From Pseudomonadota bacterium (GTDB lineage Bacteria; SAR324; NAC60-12), in contig SHAT01000016.1 of the NCBI GenBank assembly GCA_004213175.1, forward strand, positions 1 to 39,449: 39,449 nucleotides of DNA, read 5' to 3'. The notes beneath the pieces were generated by a model. That model saw only the letters and a list, made by a program, of their open reading frames with translations. It had not been told where the DNA came from and made no database searches. Below are positions 7,477 to 17,537 of the stretch, piece after piece. The translations under genes and the position numbers were made by a program. Each line of letters opens with the position of its first letter. The first letter of the stretch is position 1.

Positions 7477-8967
7477 TTGCTTGATCCCACAGTTCTCATT
7501 TTTCTAAGTAGCGGCGTTTTCCTAGGCTGGTCACTAGGCGCAAATGACGCGGCCAACGTTTTCGGCACCGCTGTTGGCAGTCGTATGGTTCGTTTCACAA
7601 CTGCTGCTATAATTTGCGGCATTTTTGTGGTTCTTGGTGCTTATGTCAGTGGCACTGGTGCGGCGCAAACTTTGGGTAAACTCGGTGCGGTAAATGCAAT
7701 TGGTGGATCTTTTATGGCCGCTCTGGCAGCAGGTTTGGCAGTTTACTGGATGACAAAATTAGGTTTGCCTGTTTCAACCACCCAGGCCATCATCGGTTCG
7801 ATTATCGGCTGGAATTTGTTTAGTGATTCTTATACGGACATTTCTTCATTATTCAAAATTCTTTCCACCTGGATTATTTGCCCTTTGCTTTCTGCTCTTA
7901 TCGCAGCATTTTTGTTTTTTTTGGCCAAGAAATTTGTTAAAAAAATGGGGATTGGACTGATACGTTTTGACGGTTATACCCGTCTTGCCTTAATCCTTGC
8001 AGGTGCATTTGGAGCCTATAGCCTTGGAGCAAATAACATAGCCAACGTGATGGGTGTTTTTGTACCGGTGGCGCCGTTTCCGGATATACAGTTTGGCCAT
8101 GGATTTAGCATTACTTCTGCGCAACAGCTGTTTTTAGTGGGAGGTCTGGCAATCGCTGTCGGTGTCTTCACTTACTCCAAGAAAGTTATGATGACCGTTG
8201 GTTCTGAGCTGATGACTCTCACTCCATTGGCTGCGTGGGTAGCAGTAATGTCACACTCAATCGTACTTTTTATTTTTGCTTCAGAACGACTGGAGCAACT
8301 GCTTGCCAATATGTCCCTTCCTACCATTCCGTTGGTTCCGGTTTCAAGTTCTCAAGCTGTGGTTGGGGCTGTGGTTGGAATTGGAATGCTTCAGGGAGGC
8401 AGGGAAATACATTGGCCGCGTATTTATGGTATTGCCAAAGGTTGGGTTATTACACCACTTATTTCATGCTTACTTTGTTTTGTCGGTTTGTATTTCCTAC
8501 AAAACGTTTTCCAACAAACAGTGCAGCGTGACTCTAATTATGAGCTTTCTCCCAGTGTTATCGAAAAGTTTCAAAAAGAGGGAATAGAAACGAGCGGATT
8601 GCATGAACTTACAGGTAAAGTTTTCCGGAGTTCTGCTGAAGTTGTGCGCGCGGTAAAGGATAAAGTGAATTTGTCCAGCAAACAGGGACTACAAGTTGTG
8701 GAATACTCTTTACAAATAAACCTGATTGTATCTGAAGAAAAAATTGCTTACTTGGACAAAAAAGTTCTATCTTCTAAACAAATGGCGGCCCTAAGCAAAT
8801 TAGAGGGTCAGAAATATAATTTTCCCTGGCAACTTGGAGACGCATTGTCTGAAATAAGCCCGGAATGGATTGTCTCTGGAGGTGGCCTAAAGGACAAGTT
8901 GCATGACCGTGATATTAAACAAAAATTAGCATATTTATATAGAATTTTTCAGCGGAGAGAAATATGA
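7477..8967 (+). CDS. pit: inorganic phosphate transporter, PiT family, with C-terminal extension
   Basis: A 496-residue inner-membrane phosphate carrier (cation-coupled, low-affinity). The two internally repeated PiT signatures are visible: GANDAANVFGTAVGS near the N-terminus and GANNIANVMGVFVP near residue 185. About ten membrane segments are present up to about residue 341. After that comes a hydrophilic tail of about 155 residues not found in short PiT proteins such as E. coli PitA, whose extra loop is central. The start is TTG at 7477 (or ATT at 7474), as an in-frame stop lies at 7465-7467 and no ATG is available near the N-terminus. The stop overlaps the next ATG, so the two are translationally coupled. 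Confidence 0.93.
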   Translation: MLDPTVLIFLSSGVFLGWSLGANDAANVFGTAVGSRMVRFTTAAIICGIFVVLGAYVSGTGAAQTLGKLGAVNAIGGSFMAALAAGLAVYWMTKLGLPVSTTQAIIGSIIGWNLFSDSYTDISSLFKILSTWIICPLLSALIAAFLFFLAKKFVKKMGIGLIRFDGYTRLALILAGAFGAYSLGANNIANVMGVFVPVAPFPDIQFGHGFSITSAQQLFLVGGLAIAVGVFTYSKKVMMTVGSELMTLTPLAAWVAVMSHSIVLFIFASERLEQLLANMSLPTIPLVPVSSSQAVVGAVVGIGMLQGGREIHWPRIYGIAKGWVITPLISCLLCFVGLYFLQNVFQQTVQRDSNYELSPSVIEKFQKEGIETSGLHELTGKVFRSSAEVVRAVKDKVNLSSKQGLQVVEYSLQINLIVSEEKIAYLDKKVLSSKQMAALSKLEGQKYNFPWQLGDALSEISPEWIVSGGGLKDKLHDRDIKQKLAYLYRIFQRREI

Positions 8968-9620
8968 AACCTTTGAGTTTGTTTTTTAAAAAACAGTATG
9001 CAATTGAAGAAAAGATACAACGCCTATTACGTTATCTTGAGGATATGGTACAGCTTTATCAGGGAGCATTTGAGTCTTATCTTGATGGTAGTTTTGAGGA
9101 TTTGAATCAGGGTAATGAAGAACTGAGTAAAATCGAAAAAGAATTGGATGACCTTGGAAGGCAGATTCAAATGTCGCTTCTACATGAGTCTTTGATGCCT
9201 GATTCGCGAGATGATCTGCTCTGGTTTTTGACTAAACTCGATAAAGTGCCAAGCAGTTTTAAGCATTCACTTGCTGATATTACACTTGAAAAACCTGAAA
9301 TTCCAGAAGATTTTCAGCTACCTTTAAAAAATATGTTATTACATACTCATGACGCGGTAAAAGCACTGGCGAATGCTACAGATGCTCTTTTTTCTGACTT
9401 GAGGGCTGTGCGTCAGCATGTTGAAGAAGTTGGTCGCCAGGAAAGTTTGGTTGATAAGATAGAATACAAACTTCTGCAATCAATTTTTGAGAATGAAAAA
9501 TTTGAACTAGCTCGGAAGTATCAACTAAAAGGTATATTGAAACAACTAGGAGCGGTCACAAATCTTGCGGAAGATGTTGCGGATGCGGTGCTGATTCTAG
9601 CCACCAAGCATTTTACTTGA
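8964..9620 (+). CDS. DUF47/PhoU-like phosphate transport regulator
   Basis: A 218-residue, almost wholly helical protein of the DUF47 (PhoU-like, TIGR00153-type) family. It begins PLSLFFKKQYAIEEKIQRLL and ends with NLAEDVADAVLILA, the typical C-terminal motif of these proteins. Members are nearly always encoded with a PiT transporter and are thought to regulate it or bind metal clusters like PhoU. The start overlaps the pit stop codon by 4 bases (ATGA), supporting a two-gene operon. It is cytoplasmic with no membrane segment. Confidence 0.88.
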   Translation: MKPLSLFFKKQYAIEEKIQRLLRYLEDMVQLYQGAFESYLDGSFEDLNQGNEELSKIEKELDDLGRQIQMSLLHESLMPDSRDDLLWFLTKLDKVPSSFKHSLADITLEKPEIPEDFQLPLKNMLLHTHDAVKALANATDALFSDLRAVRQHVEEVGRQESLVDKIEYKLLQSIFENEKFELARKYQLKGILKQLGAVTNLAEDVADAVLILATKHFT

Positions 9621-9748
9621 ACGCTCTCCTCAATAATCAAAACACACAACTTTTTGTTCGTTTATTTAGATTTTCTGAGCAACTCAACAACGGCAAACAA
9701 ATCAGTGTGAGGATAGATTGTGTGTTTTGTTCAACTTTCTGCAAATCC

Positions 9749-9754
9749 GAAGGA
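9749..9754 (+). promoter_or_regulatory. ribosome binding site that sets the MFS start
   Basis: GAAGGA lies 8 bases before the ATG at 9763. The frame is open upstream to a TTG at 9718, but this site favours 9763. Confidence 0.7.
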
Positions 9755-9762
9755 CAGTGGTT

Positions 9763-11157
9763 ATGAACGAGGCAAAAACTCAACAAGTTCCCTGGTCAAG
9801 ATTGATTCAGGAAGGTCACCTGTCTCGTATATTGGTGCTTTGTTTCGGGGTTTGGCTCTACGCTGCCGATTCCACTCTGGTGGCCACAGTGATGCCGGTT
9901 GCAGTGGAAGACATCGGTGGTTTACCCTACCTGAGCTGGACATATTCGCTCTACCAACTGGGATCCGTCGTGACTGGAGCCATCGCAGGATTGATGGTAA
10001 TCCGCATAGGGATTGCGAGAGCACAAATCCTCGCCGGAATAATATATGTTCTTGGCTGTGCTATCAGTGGCTATGCTCCTGACATGCCAAACATGATCGT
10101 CGGTCGACTTTTGCAGGGCATGGGCGGCGGCGGATTGGTGTCAATTGCATTCGTCGGTGCATCCACAATGTTTCCAAAAAAATTGTGGGTAAGGATTATT
10201 GCGGCGATTTCTGGAGTTTGGGGGGTATCTTCCATGTGTGGCCCGTTGATCGGAGGATATTTTGTATCTGGAGGAAACTGGCGCGGAGCGTTTTGGGCAT
10301 TTGCTGTCCAGGGGCTGGTCGCAGTATTGGTGGCTCCACCGCTTTTAAGAAGGCAGTTTCAAACACAAAATGGACTGAACCAGAGGATGCCCTTGGCTAG
10401 GCTTGGGCTATTAGGTGTTTCCGTGCTGGCAATCTGTCAAGCCGGGGTAATGAGATATACTACATTCGCTAGCATCTTATGTGTTGGAGGTATCCTGTTG
10501 CTACTGATATTTCTAAAATTGGATGGAGACAGCAACAACCGTATTTTTCCACAAGGTATCCTAAACCCGAAGACGGTATCAGGTTCAGGATTGCTGATGA
10601 TATCTTCACTCTTTATGGCAACGATCTCACTGACAGTCTACGGCCCCCTCCTTATGTATATTATTTTTGGGGCAGCTCCTCTGATAGCTGGTTACATTAT
10701 TGCCTTGGAGTCACTGGGTTGGACAACCATGGCAATCATTACCTCCGGAGTTAATTTGCGTGTTGAACCACGCCTGATACGAATGGGGTCAGTCTTGGTG
10801 AGCATTTCGATGGTGGGATTGATCTATGCTATGCCCTCTGGTCCGCTCTGGCTAATAGCCCTGCTTTCAACCATAATGGGTACAGGCTTTGGTATGTCAT
10901 GGAGCTTCGTGTCCAAGCGTATCATCTCCAACGTTTCTGAAGAGGAGCGTTCTCAAGCATCAGCTTCTATTCCAACATTCATGCGTGTATCGATGGCGTT
11001 GGGATCTGCCCTCAGTGGTATTATTGCAAACTTTTCTGGATTTTCCGAAGACAGTAGCGTGGAAGTTGCCCAGAACGTTGCGTTTTGGTGTTTCACCGCT
11101 TTTGTTCCGTTAATGTTGGCAGGTCTCTTTTTCGCATGGCGTGTAAGTCGGTGGTGA
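9763..11157 (+). CDS. MFS transporter, DHA2-like drug/metabolite exporter
   Basis: A 464-residue major facilitator protein with 12 to 14 membrane segments. The first segment carries AADSTLVATVMP (motif D1-like acidic residue of the EmrB/QacA group), then GRLLQGMGGGGL, and the antiporter motif C as GVSSMCGPLIGGYF. These mark proton-driven export rather than uptake, substrate unknown. The gene is richer in G+C than its surroundings (9841-9960 has 66 G/C of 120; 9481-9540 has 17 of 60), which could reflect transfer or simply membrane-protein codons. It faces the minus-strand FAH gene with 39 bases between their stops. No regulator is adjacent. Confidence 0.88.
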   Translation: MNEAKTQQVPWSRLIQEGHLSRILVLCFGVWLYAADSTLVATVMPVAVEDIGGLPYLSWTYSLYQLGSVVTGAIAGLMVIRIGIARAQILAGIIYVLGCAISGYAPDMPNMIVGRLLQGMGGGGLVSIAFVGASTMFPKKLWVRIIAAISGVWGVSSMCGPLIGGYFVSGGNWRGAFWAFAVQGLVAVLVAPPLLRRQFQTQNGLNQRMPLARLGLLGVSVLAICQAGVMRYTTFASILCVGGILLLLIFLKLDGDSNNRIFPQGILNPKTVSGSGLLMISSLFMATISLTVYGPLLMYIIFGAAPLIAGYIIALESLGWTTMAIITSGVNLRVEPRLIRMGSVLVSISMVGLIYAMPSGPLWLIALLSTIMGTGFGMSWSFVSKRIISNVSEEERSQASASIPTFMRVSMALGSALSGIIANFSGFSEDSSVEVAQNVAFWCFTAFVPLMLAGLFFAWRVSRW

Positions 11158-11196
11158 AGTGGTTCTCTTTCCTAAATTACTAATCAATTTTTATTT

Positions 11197-12063
11197 TTAT
11201 TTATCTGCAACCAAGTTTTGTGTTTGCGCCCCTAATTTTTCAATTCCGAGGTGCATAGTTTGGCCTATCCGCAGGTAGATTGGTTCCGGTTTCTGTCCCA
11301 TACCAACTCCCGGTGGTGTTCCGGTTGAAATAATATCTCCGGAATGTAGAGTAAAAAACTGGCTGAGGTAATGAATCAGATAAGCCACACCGTACACCAT
11401 CGTACGTGTATTTCCGTTCTGGTAGCGTTTTCTGTCAACTTCCAGCCAGAGATCCAGATTCTGTGGATCTCCAACCTCGTCCGGAGTTACCAGCCAAGGT
11501 CCGGTTGGGCCGAAAGTATCACAGCTTTTCCCTTTGACCCACTGACCTGACCTTTCAAACTGGAAATCCCGCTCTGAGATATCATTTATAATGCAGTAGC
11601 CAGCAACATGATCGAGTGCAGATTTTTCATCAACGTACTTTGCTGGTTTTCCTATCACGACTCCAAGTTCAACTTCCCAGTCAGTCTTAACTGAATTACG
11701 CGGAATGATAACGTCATCATTTGGACCACAGATTGCGCTTGTTGCCTTGGCGAAAATAATTGGTTCGGGCGGAACTATCATCCCCGATTCTTCTGCATGA
11801 TCAGTATAGTTAAGGCCGATGCAGATGAATTTGCCGACCTGTCCCACACAAGGTCCGAGATGTGGATTGCCCTCAACTTTCGGAAGTGTTGCAGGATCTG
11901 TGTTTTGCAGACGTTCGATGTTTTCCGGAAGTAGATTTGTTCCTGCTATATCATTGACCATTCCGGAAAGATCGCGTATAACCCCTTTGTCATCAAGCAT
12001 TCCTGGTTTTACATTTCCACTGGAAGCTCCATTGGCAGACATTCCATATCTTAGTAATTTCAT
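11197..12063 (-). CDS. fumarylacetoacetate hydrolase (FAH) family protein
   Basis: A 288-residue FAH-family enzyme; members cleave C-C bonds in 2,4-diketo acids or acylpyruvates using a divalent metal. Visible are GLNYTDHAEE (active-site His), DWEVELGVVIGKP (metal Glu pair), NDISERDFQ (metal Asp), KSCDTFGPTGPWL and the C-terminal TGTPPGVGMG, all conserved. Close family members include 2,4-diketo-3-deoxy-L-fuconate or -rhamnonate hydrolases and ureidoglycolate-lyase-labelled proteins. It is last in the minus-strand operon, 32 bases after the SDR gene. In non-phosphorylative L-fucose/L-rhamnose breakdown an SDR and a FAH hydrolase act in sequence, so this pair may do the same; that role is inferred from the pairing. 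Confidence 0.9.
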   Translation of the reverse strand: MKLLRYGMSANGASSGNVKPGMLDDKGVIRDLSGMVNDIAGTNLLPENIERLQNTDPATLPKVEGNPHLGPCVGQVGKFICIGLNYTDHAEESGMIVPPEPIIFAKATSAICGPNDDVIIPRNSVKTDWEVELGVVIGKPAKYVDEKSALDHVAGYCIINDISERDFQFERSGQWVKGKSCDTFGPTGPWLVTPDEVGDPQNLDLWLEVDRKRYQNGNTRTMVYGVAYLIHYLSQFFTLHSGDIISTGTPPGVGMGQKPEPIYLRIGQTMHLGIEKLGAQTQNLVADK

Positions 12064-12095
12064 GATAGTTTCATTTTTAAGTTATAAAAAATTTT

Positions 12096-12872
<777 letters not shown>

Positions 12873-12963
12873 TTAAAAAAATTGTTTTTTAAATATGATC
12901 CTTATTTTCGCAGATGCGATTTGTAAATTAAAGAGATAAAGCTAAGTATAATGCATGGTGATT

Positions 12964-13815
12964 TCAACGCACACGGCTCAAGCGTGGATCGAGGATATCA
13001 CGTAAACCGTCTCCCAGTAGATTCAAACCAAGAACTGTTAAGACAATCGCTAGTCCGGGGAGAATTGCAAGTTGTGGTGCAAAAAACATCATCGTCTGTG
13101 CTTCGCTTAGCATCTTACCCCAGCTTGGTATAGGAGGTTGTGTGCCCAGTCCAAGGTAGCTCAGTCCTGCTTCTGCGAGGATTCCCAAAGCGAATTGGAT
13201 AGTCACCTGTACGATGAGGACGCTCACGATATTTGGAAAGATATGTTCAACTGCAATTTGGAACTCACCTTTGCCAGCAGTTCTAGCGGCCAAAATGAAT
13301 TCACGTTTGTAAATGCTCAAAGCGCTTCCCCGTGTAATTCTGGCAAAAACTGGAATATTGAAAATACCTATTGCCAGCACAGAATTTATCGTTCCTGGAC
13401 CATAAACCGCTGAGAGCATAACCGCCGTCAACAAGGCAGGAAATGCAAAAGCAAAGTCATTAAAACGCATTACAGTTTCTTCCACCCATCCACGTTTCGC
13501 AGCGGCCAAAGCCCCGAGTGGGACTCCGATTAATGATCCGAAACCAATCGCAAAGACTGAAACCAACATTGAATTCCAGGCTCCTACCATCAACATTGAA
13601 AAAACGTCGCGACCAAAATGATCTGTTCCCAGCCAATGTTTTGCAGATGGGCTTTCCAACTTGTGGGGTATGTCCAGTAATTCCACAGGAAAAGGTGTCC
13701 AGAACAAAGAAAGCAGACCGGTAAAAAGCATTATAAAACTAAGAATCAGCCCAATCACAAAACTGCGGTGATGCAAACTGTTCCTCCAAAATTCACTTAA
13801 CATTGATTCATTCAT
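12964..13815 (-). CDS. oligopeptide/dipeptide ABC transporter permease, DppC-type
   Basis: A 283-residue inner-membrane permease of the DppC/OppC family. It has the N-terminal OppC segment, the LGTDHFGRDVFS motif, about six membrane spans, and an EAA loop that contacts the ATPase (AARTAGKGEFQIAVEHIFPN, near residues 190-210). The C-terminus ends GDGLRDILDPRL as usual. The ATG overlaps the stop of the DppB-type gene by 4 bases with a strong GGAGGT site at 13821-13826. It should form the membrane channel with that partner. Substrate could be peptides, but this family also moves nickel, glutathione and sugars. Confidence 0.94.
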   Translation of the reverse strand: MNESMLSEFWRNSLHHRSFVIGLILSFIMLFTGLLSLFWTPFPVELLDIPHKLESPSAKHWLGTDHFGRDVFSMLMVGAWNSMLVSVFAIGFGSLIGVPLGALAAAKRGWVEETVMRFNDFAFAFPALLTAVMLSAVYGPGTINSVLAIGIFNIPVFARITRGSALSIYKREFILAARTAGKGEFQIAVEHIFPNIVSVLIVQVTIQFALGILAEAGLSYLGLGTQPPIPSWGKMLSEAQTMMFFAPQLAILPGLAIVLTVLGLNLLGDGLRDILDPRLSRVR

Positions 13816-14762
13816 GCCCTACCTCCACGTAATCTAGGGTCAATTGCAACATAACACATATCAACGAGGAAATTGATAATCACTACTGTTGCGGCCAGTA
13901 AAATTACAATGTTTTTAACTACCACCAAATCCCTTTGCGCAATTGCCTGGAAAAGGAGACGACCCAGCCCTGGCAGATAAAAAACATTTTCAATGATGAT
14001 GGTTCCAGCTAGCAAAAATGAAAGTTGTAATCCGAGAATTGTGACAACCGGAATTAGAGCATTTCTGAAAGCATGTTTCCAAAGCGCGGCATTCCTGCTG
14101 AGTCCTTTTGCTCGTGCGGTGCGTACAAAATCTTCACGGACGGTTTCCAAAACCGCAGAACGCGTTACACGTGCTAAAATTGCTGCCTGTGGCAGGGCAA
14201 GAGAAATCGCTGGTAATGTCAAAGATTTGAGGGCAGCAGCCAAACCCATTTCCCAACCGGCGAAACCTCCAGCTGAAAACCAGCCAAGTTTGACTGAAAA
14301 AAATAAAATCAGCAGAATTGCAAACCAGAAATTTGGAACGGCGACCCCTAATTGAGCTAGACCCATAATTCCTGTATCAGCGATACGCTTATGATTTGCT
14401 ACAGCGAGTACACCAATAGGTATGGCTAGTAAAGTGGAAAGGGAAATGGCAAGCAAAGCTAAAGGCAAACTGAGAGACAGTCGCTCTAAAATCAGTGTGG
14501 AAACTGGAATGTCATAGGTATAGCTACGTCCAAAATCACCGGATAATATACCACTGATCCAGCGGAAGTAGCGTTCTGGAGCAGAATTATTAAGCCCCAT
14601 TTCTGTCCGCAGGGCCGCCAGAGTGTCTTCCTGCGCCCCTACTCCAAGGATGATTGATGCAGGATCACCGGGAAGGATTTCCATCAAAAAAAAAATGACC
14701 AGTGAGGCCACCAACAAAGTGATGACCAAAGCAAAGAAACGTTTTGCAAGGAAGATTGACAT
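13812..14762 (-). CDS. oligopeptide/dipeptide ABC transporter permease, DppB-type
   Basis: A 316-residue permease of the DppB/OppB family. Typical points are FLMEILPGDPASIILG near the N-terminus, the EAA loop VRTARAKGLSRNAALWKHAF, and the ending VAIDPRLRGG. About six membrane segments. It follows the binding-protein gene by 54 bases and overlaps the DppC-type gene. Together they form the heterodimeric transmembrane part of an importer. No ATPase gene is found in the operon or elsewhere in this window. Confidence 0.94.
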   Translation of the reverse strand: MSIFLAKRFFALVITLLVASLVIFFLMEILPGDPASIILGVGAQEDTLAALRTEMGLNNSAPERYFRWISGILSGDFGRSYTYDIPVSTLILERLSLSLPLALLAISLSTLLAIPIGVLAVANHKRIADTGIMGLAQLGVAVPNFWFAILLILFFSVKLGWFSAGGFAGWEMGLAAALKSLTLPAISLALPQAAILARVTRSAVLETVREDFVRTARAKGLSRNAALWKHAFRNALIPVVTILGLQLSFLLAGTIIIENVFYLPGLGRLLFQAIAQRDLVVVKNIVILLAATVVIINFLVDMCYVAIDPRLRGGRA

Positions 14763-14816
14763 TTAACTAGGAAAGGATAGCGTTCCAGTTATTATACTGA
14801 AACGCCTTTTTTAGAA

Positions 14817-16310
14817 TTAATTATTCCAGCTAACACCGGTCAAATCATTGGCTTGAACGGGACTGTTTTCCCAGAGTCCTGTTATATTTTTGTTCCAGAT
14901 TCCTAGCTTCGCCAGTTGAAAAAGAAAACCGTTAACGGCATCTTTTGCTAGAATTGCCTGCGCGGCACCCATCAATGCGTAACGTTTCTTTGGGTCTGCG
15001 GTGACATTCAAGTCATCAATGATCGCATTGAAGCCTGCGTTCCGGTATTGAAAATAATATTTTGGACGAGTATAAATACCGATGTCCATTGGTTCAGTAT
15101 GAGAGACAATCGTCAGGTCAAAATCTTTATTTTTGAAAACCTGGTCCAGCCACTGTGCCCACTGCACAGGGATTATCTCGAGTTTGATACCGACTTTTGC
15201 CAATTGGGCAGCAACAATTTCTCCTCCACGTCGTGCATAACTCGGCGGTGGCAATTTTATCGTCGCCTTGAATCCATTGGGGAATCCTGCTTCTGTAAGA
15301 AGTTGTTTGGCCTTGCCCGGGTCATGTGGATAAGTTCCAGTCAGGTCAACATAAGCTGCATGATGCGGAGCAAAATGAGTCCCGATTGGAGTTCCAAAAC
15401 CAAACATCGCCCCGTCAATTATTTCCTGCGAATTAATCGCATGAGCAATAGCCTGCCTTACTCGAAGGTCATCAAATGGTTTCTGCAGGTTGTTGGTGGA
15501 GAGGATTGTTTCGCCCTCAGTACTGCCGACCTTTACAGTGAAACGTGAATCGCTTTGAAATTGGGCTGCCATTTCTGGTGCAGGAAAATTGGCAAAAGCG
15601 TCCGCATCTCCGGCCATCAAAGCTGCAACAGCAGCGGCAGGATCCGGAATGATTTTGAAAGTTGCGGATTTCAGCGCCGGCTTTTCACCCCAGTAATTTG
15701 TATTTTGTCCCAACTCAATTCGGTCACCCTTGACCCAGCGTTTGAAAATAAAAGGTCCCGTTCCAACGGGTTTACTTTTGTTTGAATTGGCGCTTGCTGA
15801 ATCTACAATCACAGCATCGCCCCAACCCATGTTGAAGAGGAAGTTTCCAGTTGGTGTGTTCAAGGTGACAACCACTGTATTTGATCCCTGTGCGTTTACG
15901 TCTGCAATCGCAGCGAAAAGGGCTTTTTGCGCATTTGTACTATTTTCCGATCTTGCGCGATCTAATGAAAAAACCACATCAGAGGAATCAAATGCTGAAC
16001 CATCATGGAACCTGACTCCGCTGCGGAGGTTAAATGTGTACGTCAGTCCGTCTGATGAAATATTCCAAGACTCAGCCAGTGCAGGAAGTACTTCCGCGTT
16101 TTGATTGATCCGGGTTAATCCCTCAAAAACGTTTGCATAAACTACTTCGTCAATCGCGGCTGCGGCTCCAGCAGTTGGGTCGAGATGAGGTGGTTCTAGG
16201 ACCATTCCCATAGTCAAATGTGTTTTTCCGGCCAAGGCAGATCCAGAAAAAATTATTGCGGATCCACAGATCAGCAATAATTTTGCGTGCCTTTGAATGA
16301 TTTTTTTCAT
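14817..16310 (-). CDS. family 5 (peptide-type) ABC transporter substrate-binding protein
   Basis: A 497-residue periplasmic solute-binding protein (SBP_bac_5). A Sec signal peptide covers about residues 1-27 with cleavage after SALA. The family signature region appears as AESWNISSDGLTYTFNLRSG followed by VRFHDGSAFDSSDVVFSL, with KPVGTGPFIF later and PHDPGKAKQLLTEAG in the C-terminal lobe. It delivers ligand to the DppB/DppC-type permeases encoded just downstream. AAGGA directly before the ATG supports the start. The P1 peptidase gene lies 108 bases upstream on the same strand, which hints at a peptide or amide ligand. Lack of a lipobox means it is a soluble periplasmic protein. Confidence 0.94.
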   Translation of the reverse strand: MKKIIQRHAKLLLICGSAIIFSGSALAGKTHLTMGMVLEPPHLDPTAGAAAAIDEVVYANVFEGLTRINQNAEVLPALAESWNISSDGLTYTFNLRSGVRFHDGSAFDSSDVVFSLDRARSENSTNAQKALFAAIADVNAQGSNTVVVTLNTPTGNFLFNMGWGDAVIVDSASANSNKSKPVGTGPFIFKRWVKGDRIELGQNTNYWGEKPALKSATFKIIPDPAAAVAALMAGDADAFANFPAPEMAAQFQSDSRFTVKVGSTEGETILSTNNLQKPFDDLRVRQAIAHAINSQEIIDGAMFGFGTPIGTHFAPHHAAYVDLTGTYPHDPGKAKQLLTEAGFPNGFKATIKLPPPSYARRGGEIVAAQLAKVGIKLEIIPVQWAQWLDQVFKNKDFDLTIVSHTEPMDIGIYTRPKYYFQYRNAGFNAIIDDLNVTADPKKRYALMGAAQAILAKDAVNGFLFQLAKLGIWNKNITGLWENSPVQANDLTGVSWNN

Positions 16311-16418
16311 GATTCCTTGTTGGAGAAATGGAAGTTTTAAAAATACCTCCTATGCAGAAGGCAATGGAACAAGAAGAAGGTGTATCATTACAAAAAATTT
16401 CTCAAATTGCAAATATAA

Positions 16419-17537
16419 TCATTTTTTTATTGAATCCATATAACAAGGCCAGATGCCTAAAGATTCTGCTGTATAAACACCTCTGGTAATTGCTCTTGCG
16501 ACACAATCAGCAGCCATCATTCCCAGGCGTGCTATGTCGATAGACGGCATATTTGAAAGTGGAATTTTTCCTGTGGCCAAAACGAAAACTGTATCTCCAT
16601 CAAAAGGTGTGTGGATTGGCCGAATGGAACGCGCAAACCCATCCTGTGCCATAATTGCAACACGCTGAGCCTGTGCCTTGTTAAGATTAGCATCAGTCGC
16701 AACTACGCAAAGAGTAGTATTAGTGGATATATTATTTGTAAAAGCATCATTTCCGGATTTGTAATTTTTATTGTAATTCTGCAAGGGACCTTCGAATGGA
16801 CTTTTGAAGTCAAAATCGAGTTCTAATTCGTTAGTATTATTTTTTTCAGATGTTTTATTTTTTGCGGAAAAAACATTTGGGGGACCCATGCCGCCATATT
16901 CAGCATTTCGTTCAAAAGGCCAAGCCCAGAAATTAGGAAGATAAGGCATTGTCACTGAACCAAATGAATTTACTGCGGCTAAAGCACCCACCGTAAAATC
17001 TTTTTCAGTGCAATTTTTCGAATTTTGTTGAAGCGAAGCGGTACCGATACCACCTTTAAGAGTTCCAGCTTTTGCTCCAGTCCCTGCACCAACGTTACCT
17101 GAAGTACATTCATAGCTTGCGTCAGCCGCAGCTTTTTTCCCAAACTCAAAATAAGTATGTTCATCAATTGAGGACTTTTCACCACCATTTAGCAGGTCGA
17201 AGAGAATTGCTGCTGGAACTATAGGCACTAAGACATCTTTTGCAACTGGAAATCCACGGCCCTGTGTTTTTAACCAGGCCGCAACTCCGCCTGCTGAATC
17301 TAATCCCATTGCAGAACCACCGCTGAGAACAACAGCGTGCACCTCTTCAACCAGGTTTGCAGAATGAAGAGCATCTGTCTCACGAGTCCCGGGGGCACCC
17401 CCTCTGCAGTCAACGGCACCTACCGCTGCATCTTCTGGAAGAACGACTGTGGTTCCACTCATCAATTTCATATCCTGTGCGTGTCCTACTTTGATTCCGG
17501 AAACGTCAGTAATACTGTTTTTTGGTCCTGGCTGCAT
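16419..17537 (-). CDS. P1-family (S58, DmpA-type) aminopeptidase/esterase
   Basis: A 372-residue member of the P1/DmpA family: self-processing N-terminal-nucleophile hydrolases that cleave N-terminal residues, beta-peptides or D-amino-acid amides and esters. It begins NSITDVSGIKVGHAQD, has VDCRGGAPGTRETDAL and SGGSAMGLDSAGGVAAWL, and the cleavage-site block NTTLCVVATDANL, where Thr after Asn takes the place of the Gly-Ser of DmpA, as in many bacterial relatives. The conserved IRPIHTPFDGDTVF follows. Before the cleavage site is a longer, Asn- and Lys-rich linker (about residues 225-275). No signal peptide, so cytoplasmic. It heads the transport operon and probably acts on the imported ligand. 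Confidence 0.92.
   Translation of the reverse strand: MQPGPKNSITDVSGIKVGHAQDMKLMSGTTVVLPEDAAVGAVDCRGGAPGTRETDALHSANLVEEVHAVVLSGGSAMGLDSAGGVAAWLKTQGRGFPVAKDVLVPIVPAAILFDLLNGGEKSSIDEHTYFEFGKKAAADASYECTSGNVGAGTGAKAGTLKGGIGTASLQQNSKNCTEKDFTVGALAAVNSFGSVTMPYLPNFWAWPFERNAEYGGMGPPNVFSAKNKTSEKNNTNELELDFDFKSPFEGPLQNYNKNYKSGNDAFTNNISTNTTLCVVATDANLNKAQAQRVAIMAQDGFARSIRPIHTPFDGDTVFVLATGKIPLSNMPSIDIARLGMMAADCVARAITRGVYTAESLGIWPCYMDSIKK

Noticed and set aside
9720-10082. 120-codon frame within the MFS gene
   Set aside because: Out-of-frame shadow of the MFS exporter, with Arg/Ser/Trp-rich composition.
15048-15548. 166-codon frame opposite the substrate-binding protein gene
   Set aside because: It is antisense to a clear binding-protein gene and has a Cys/Ser/Arg-rich composition typical of shadow frames.
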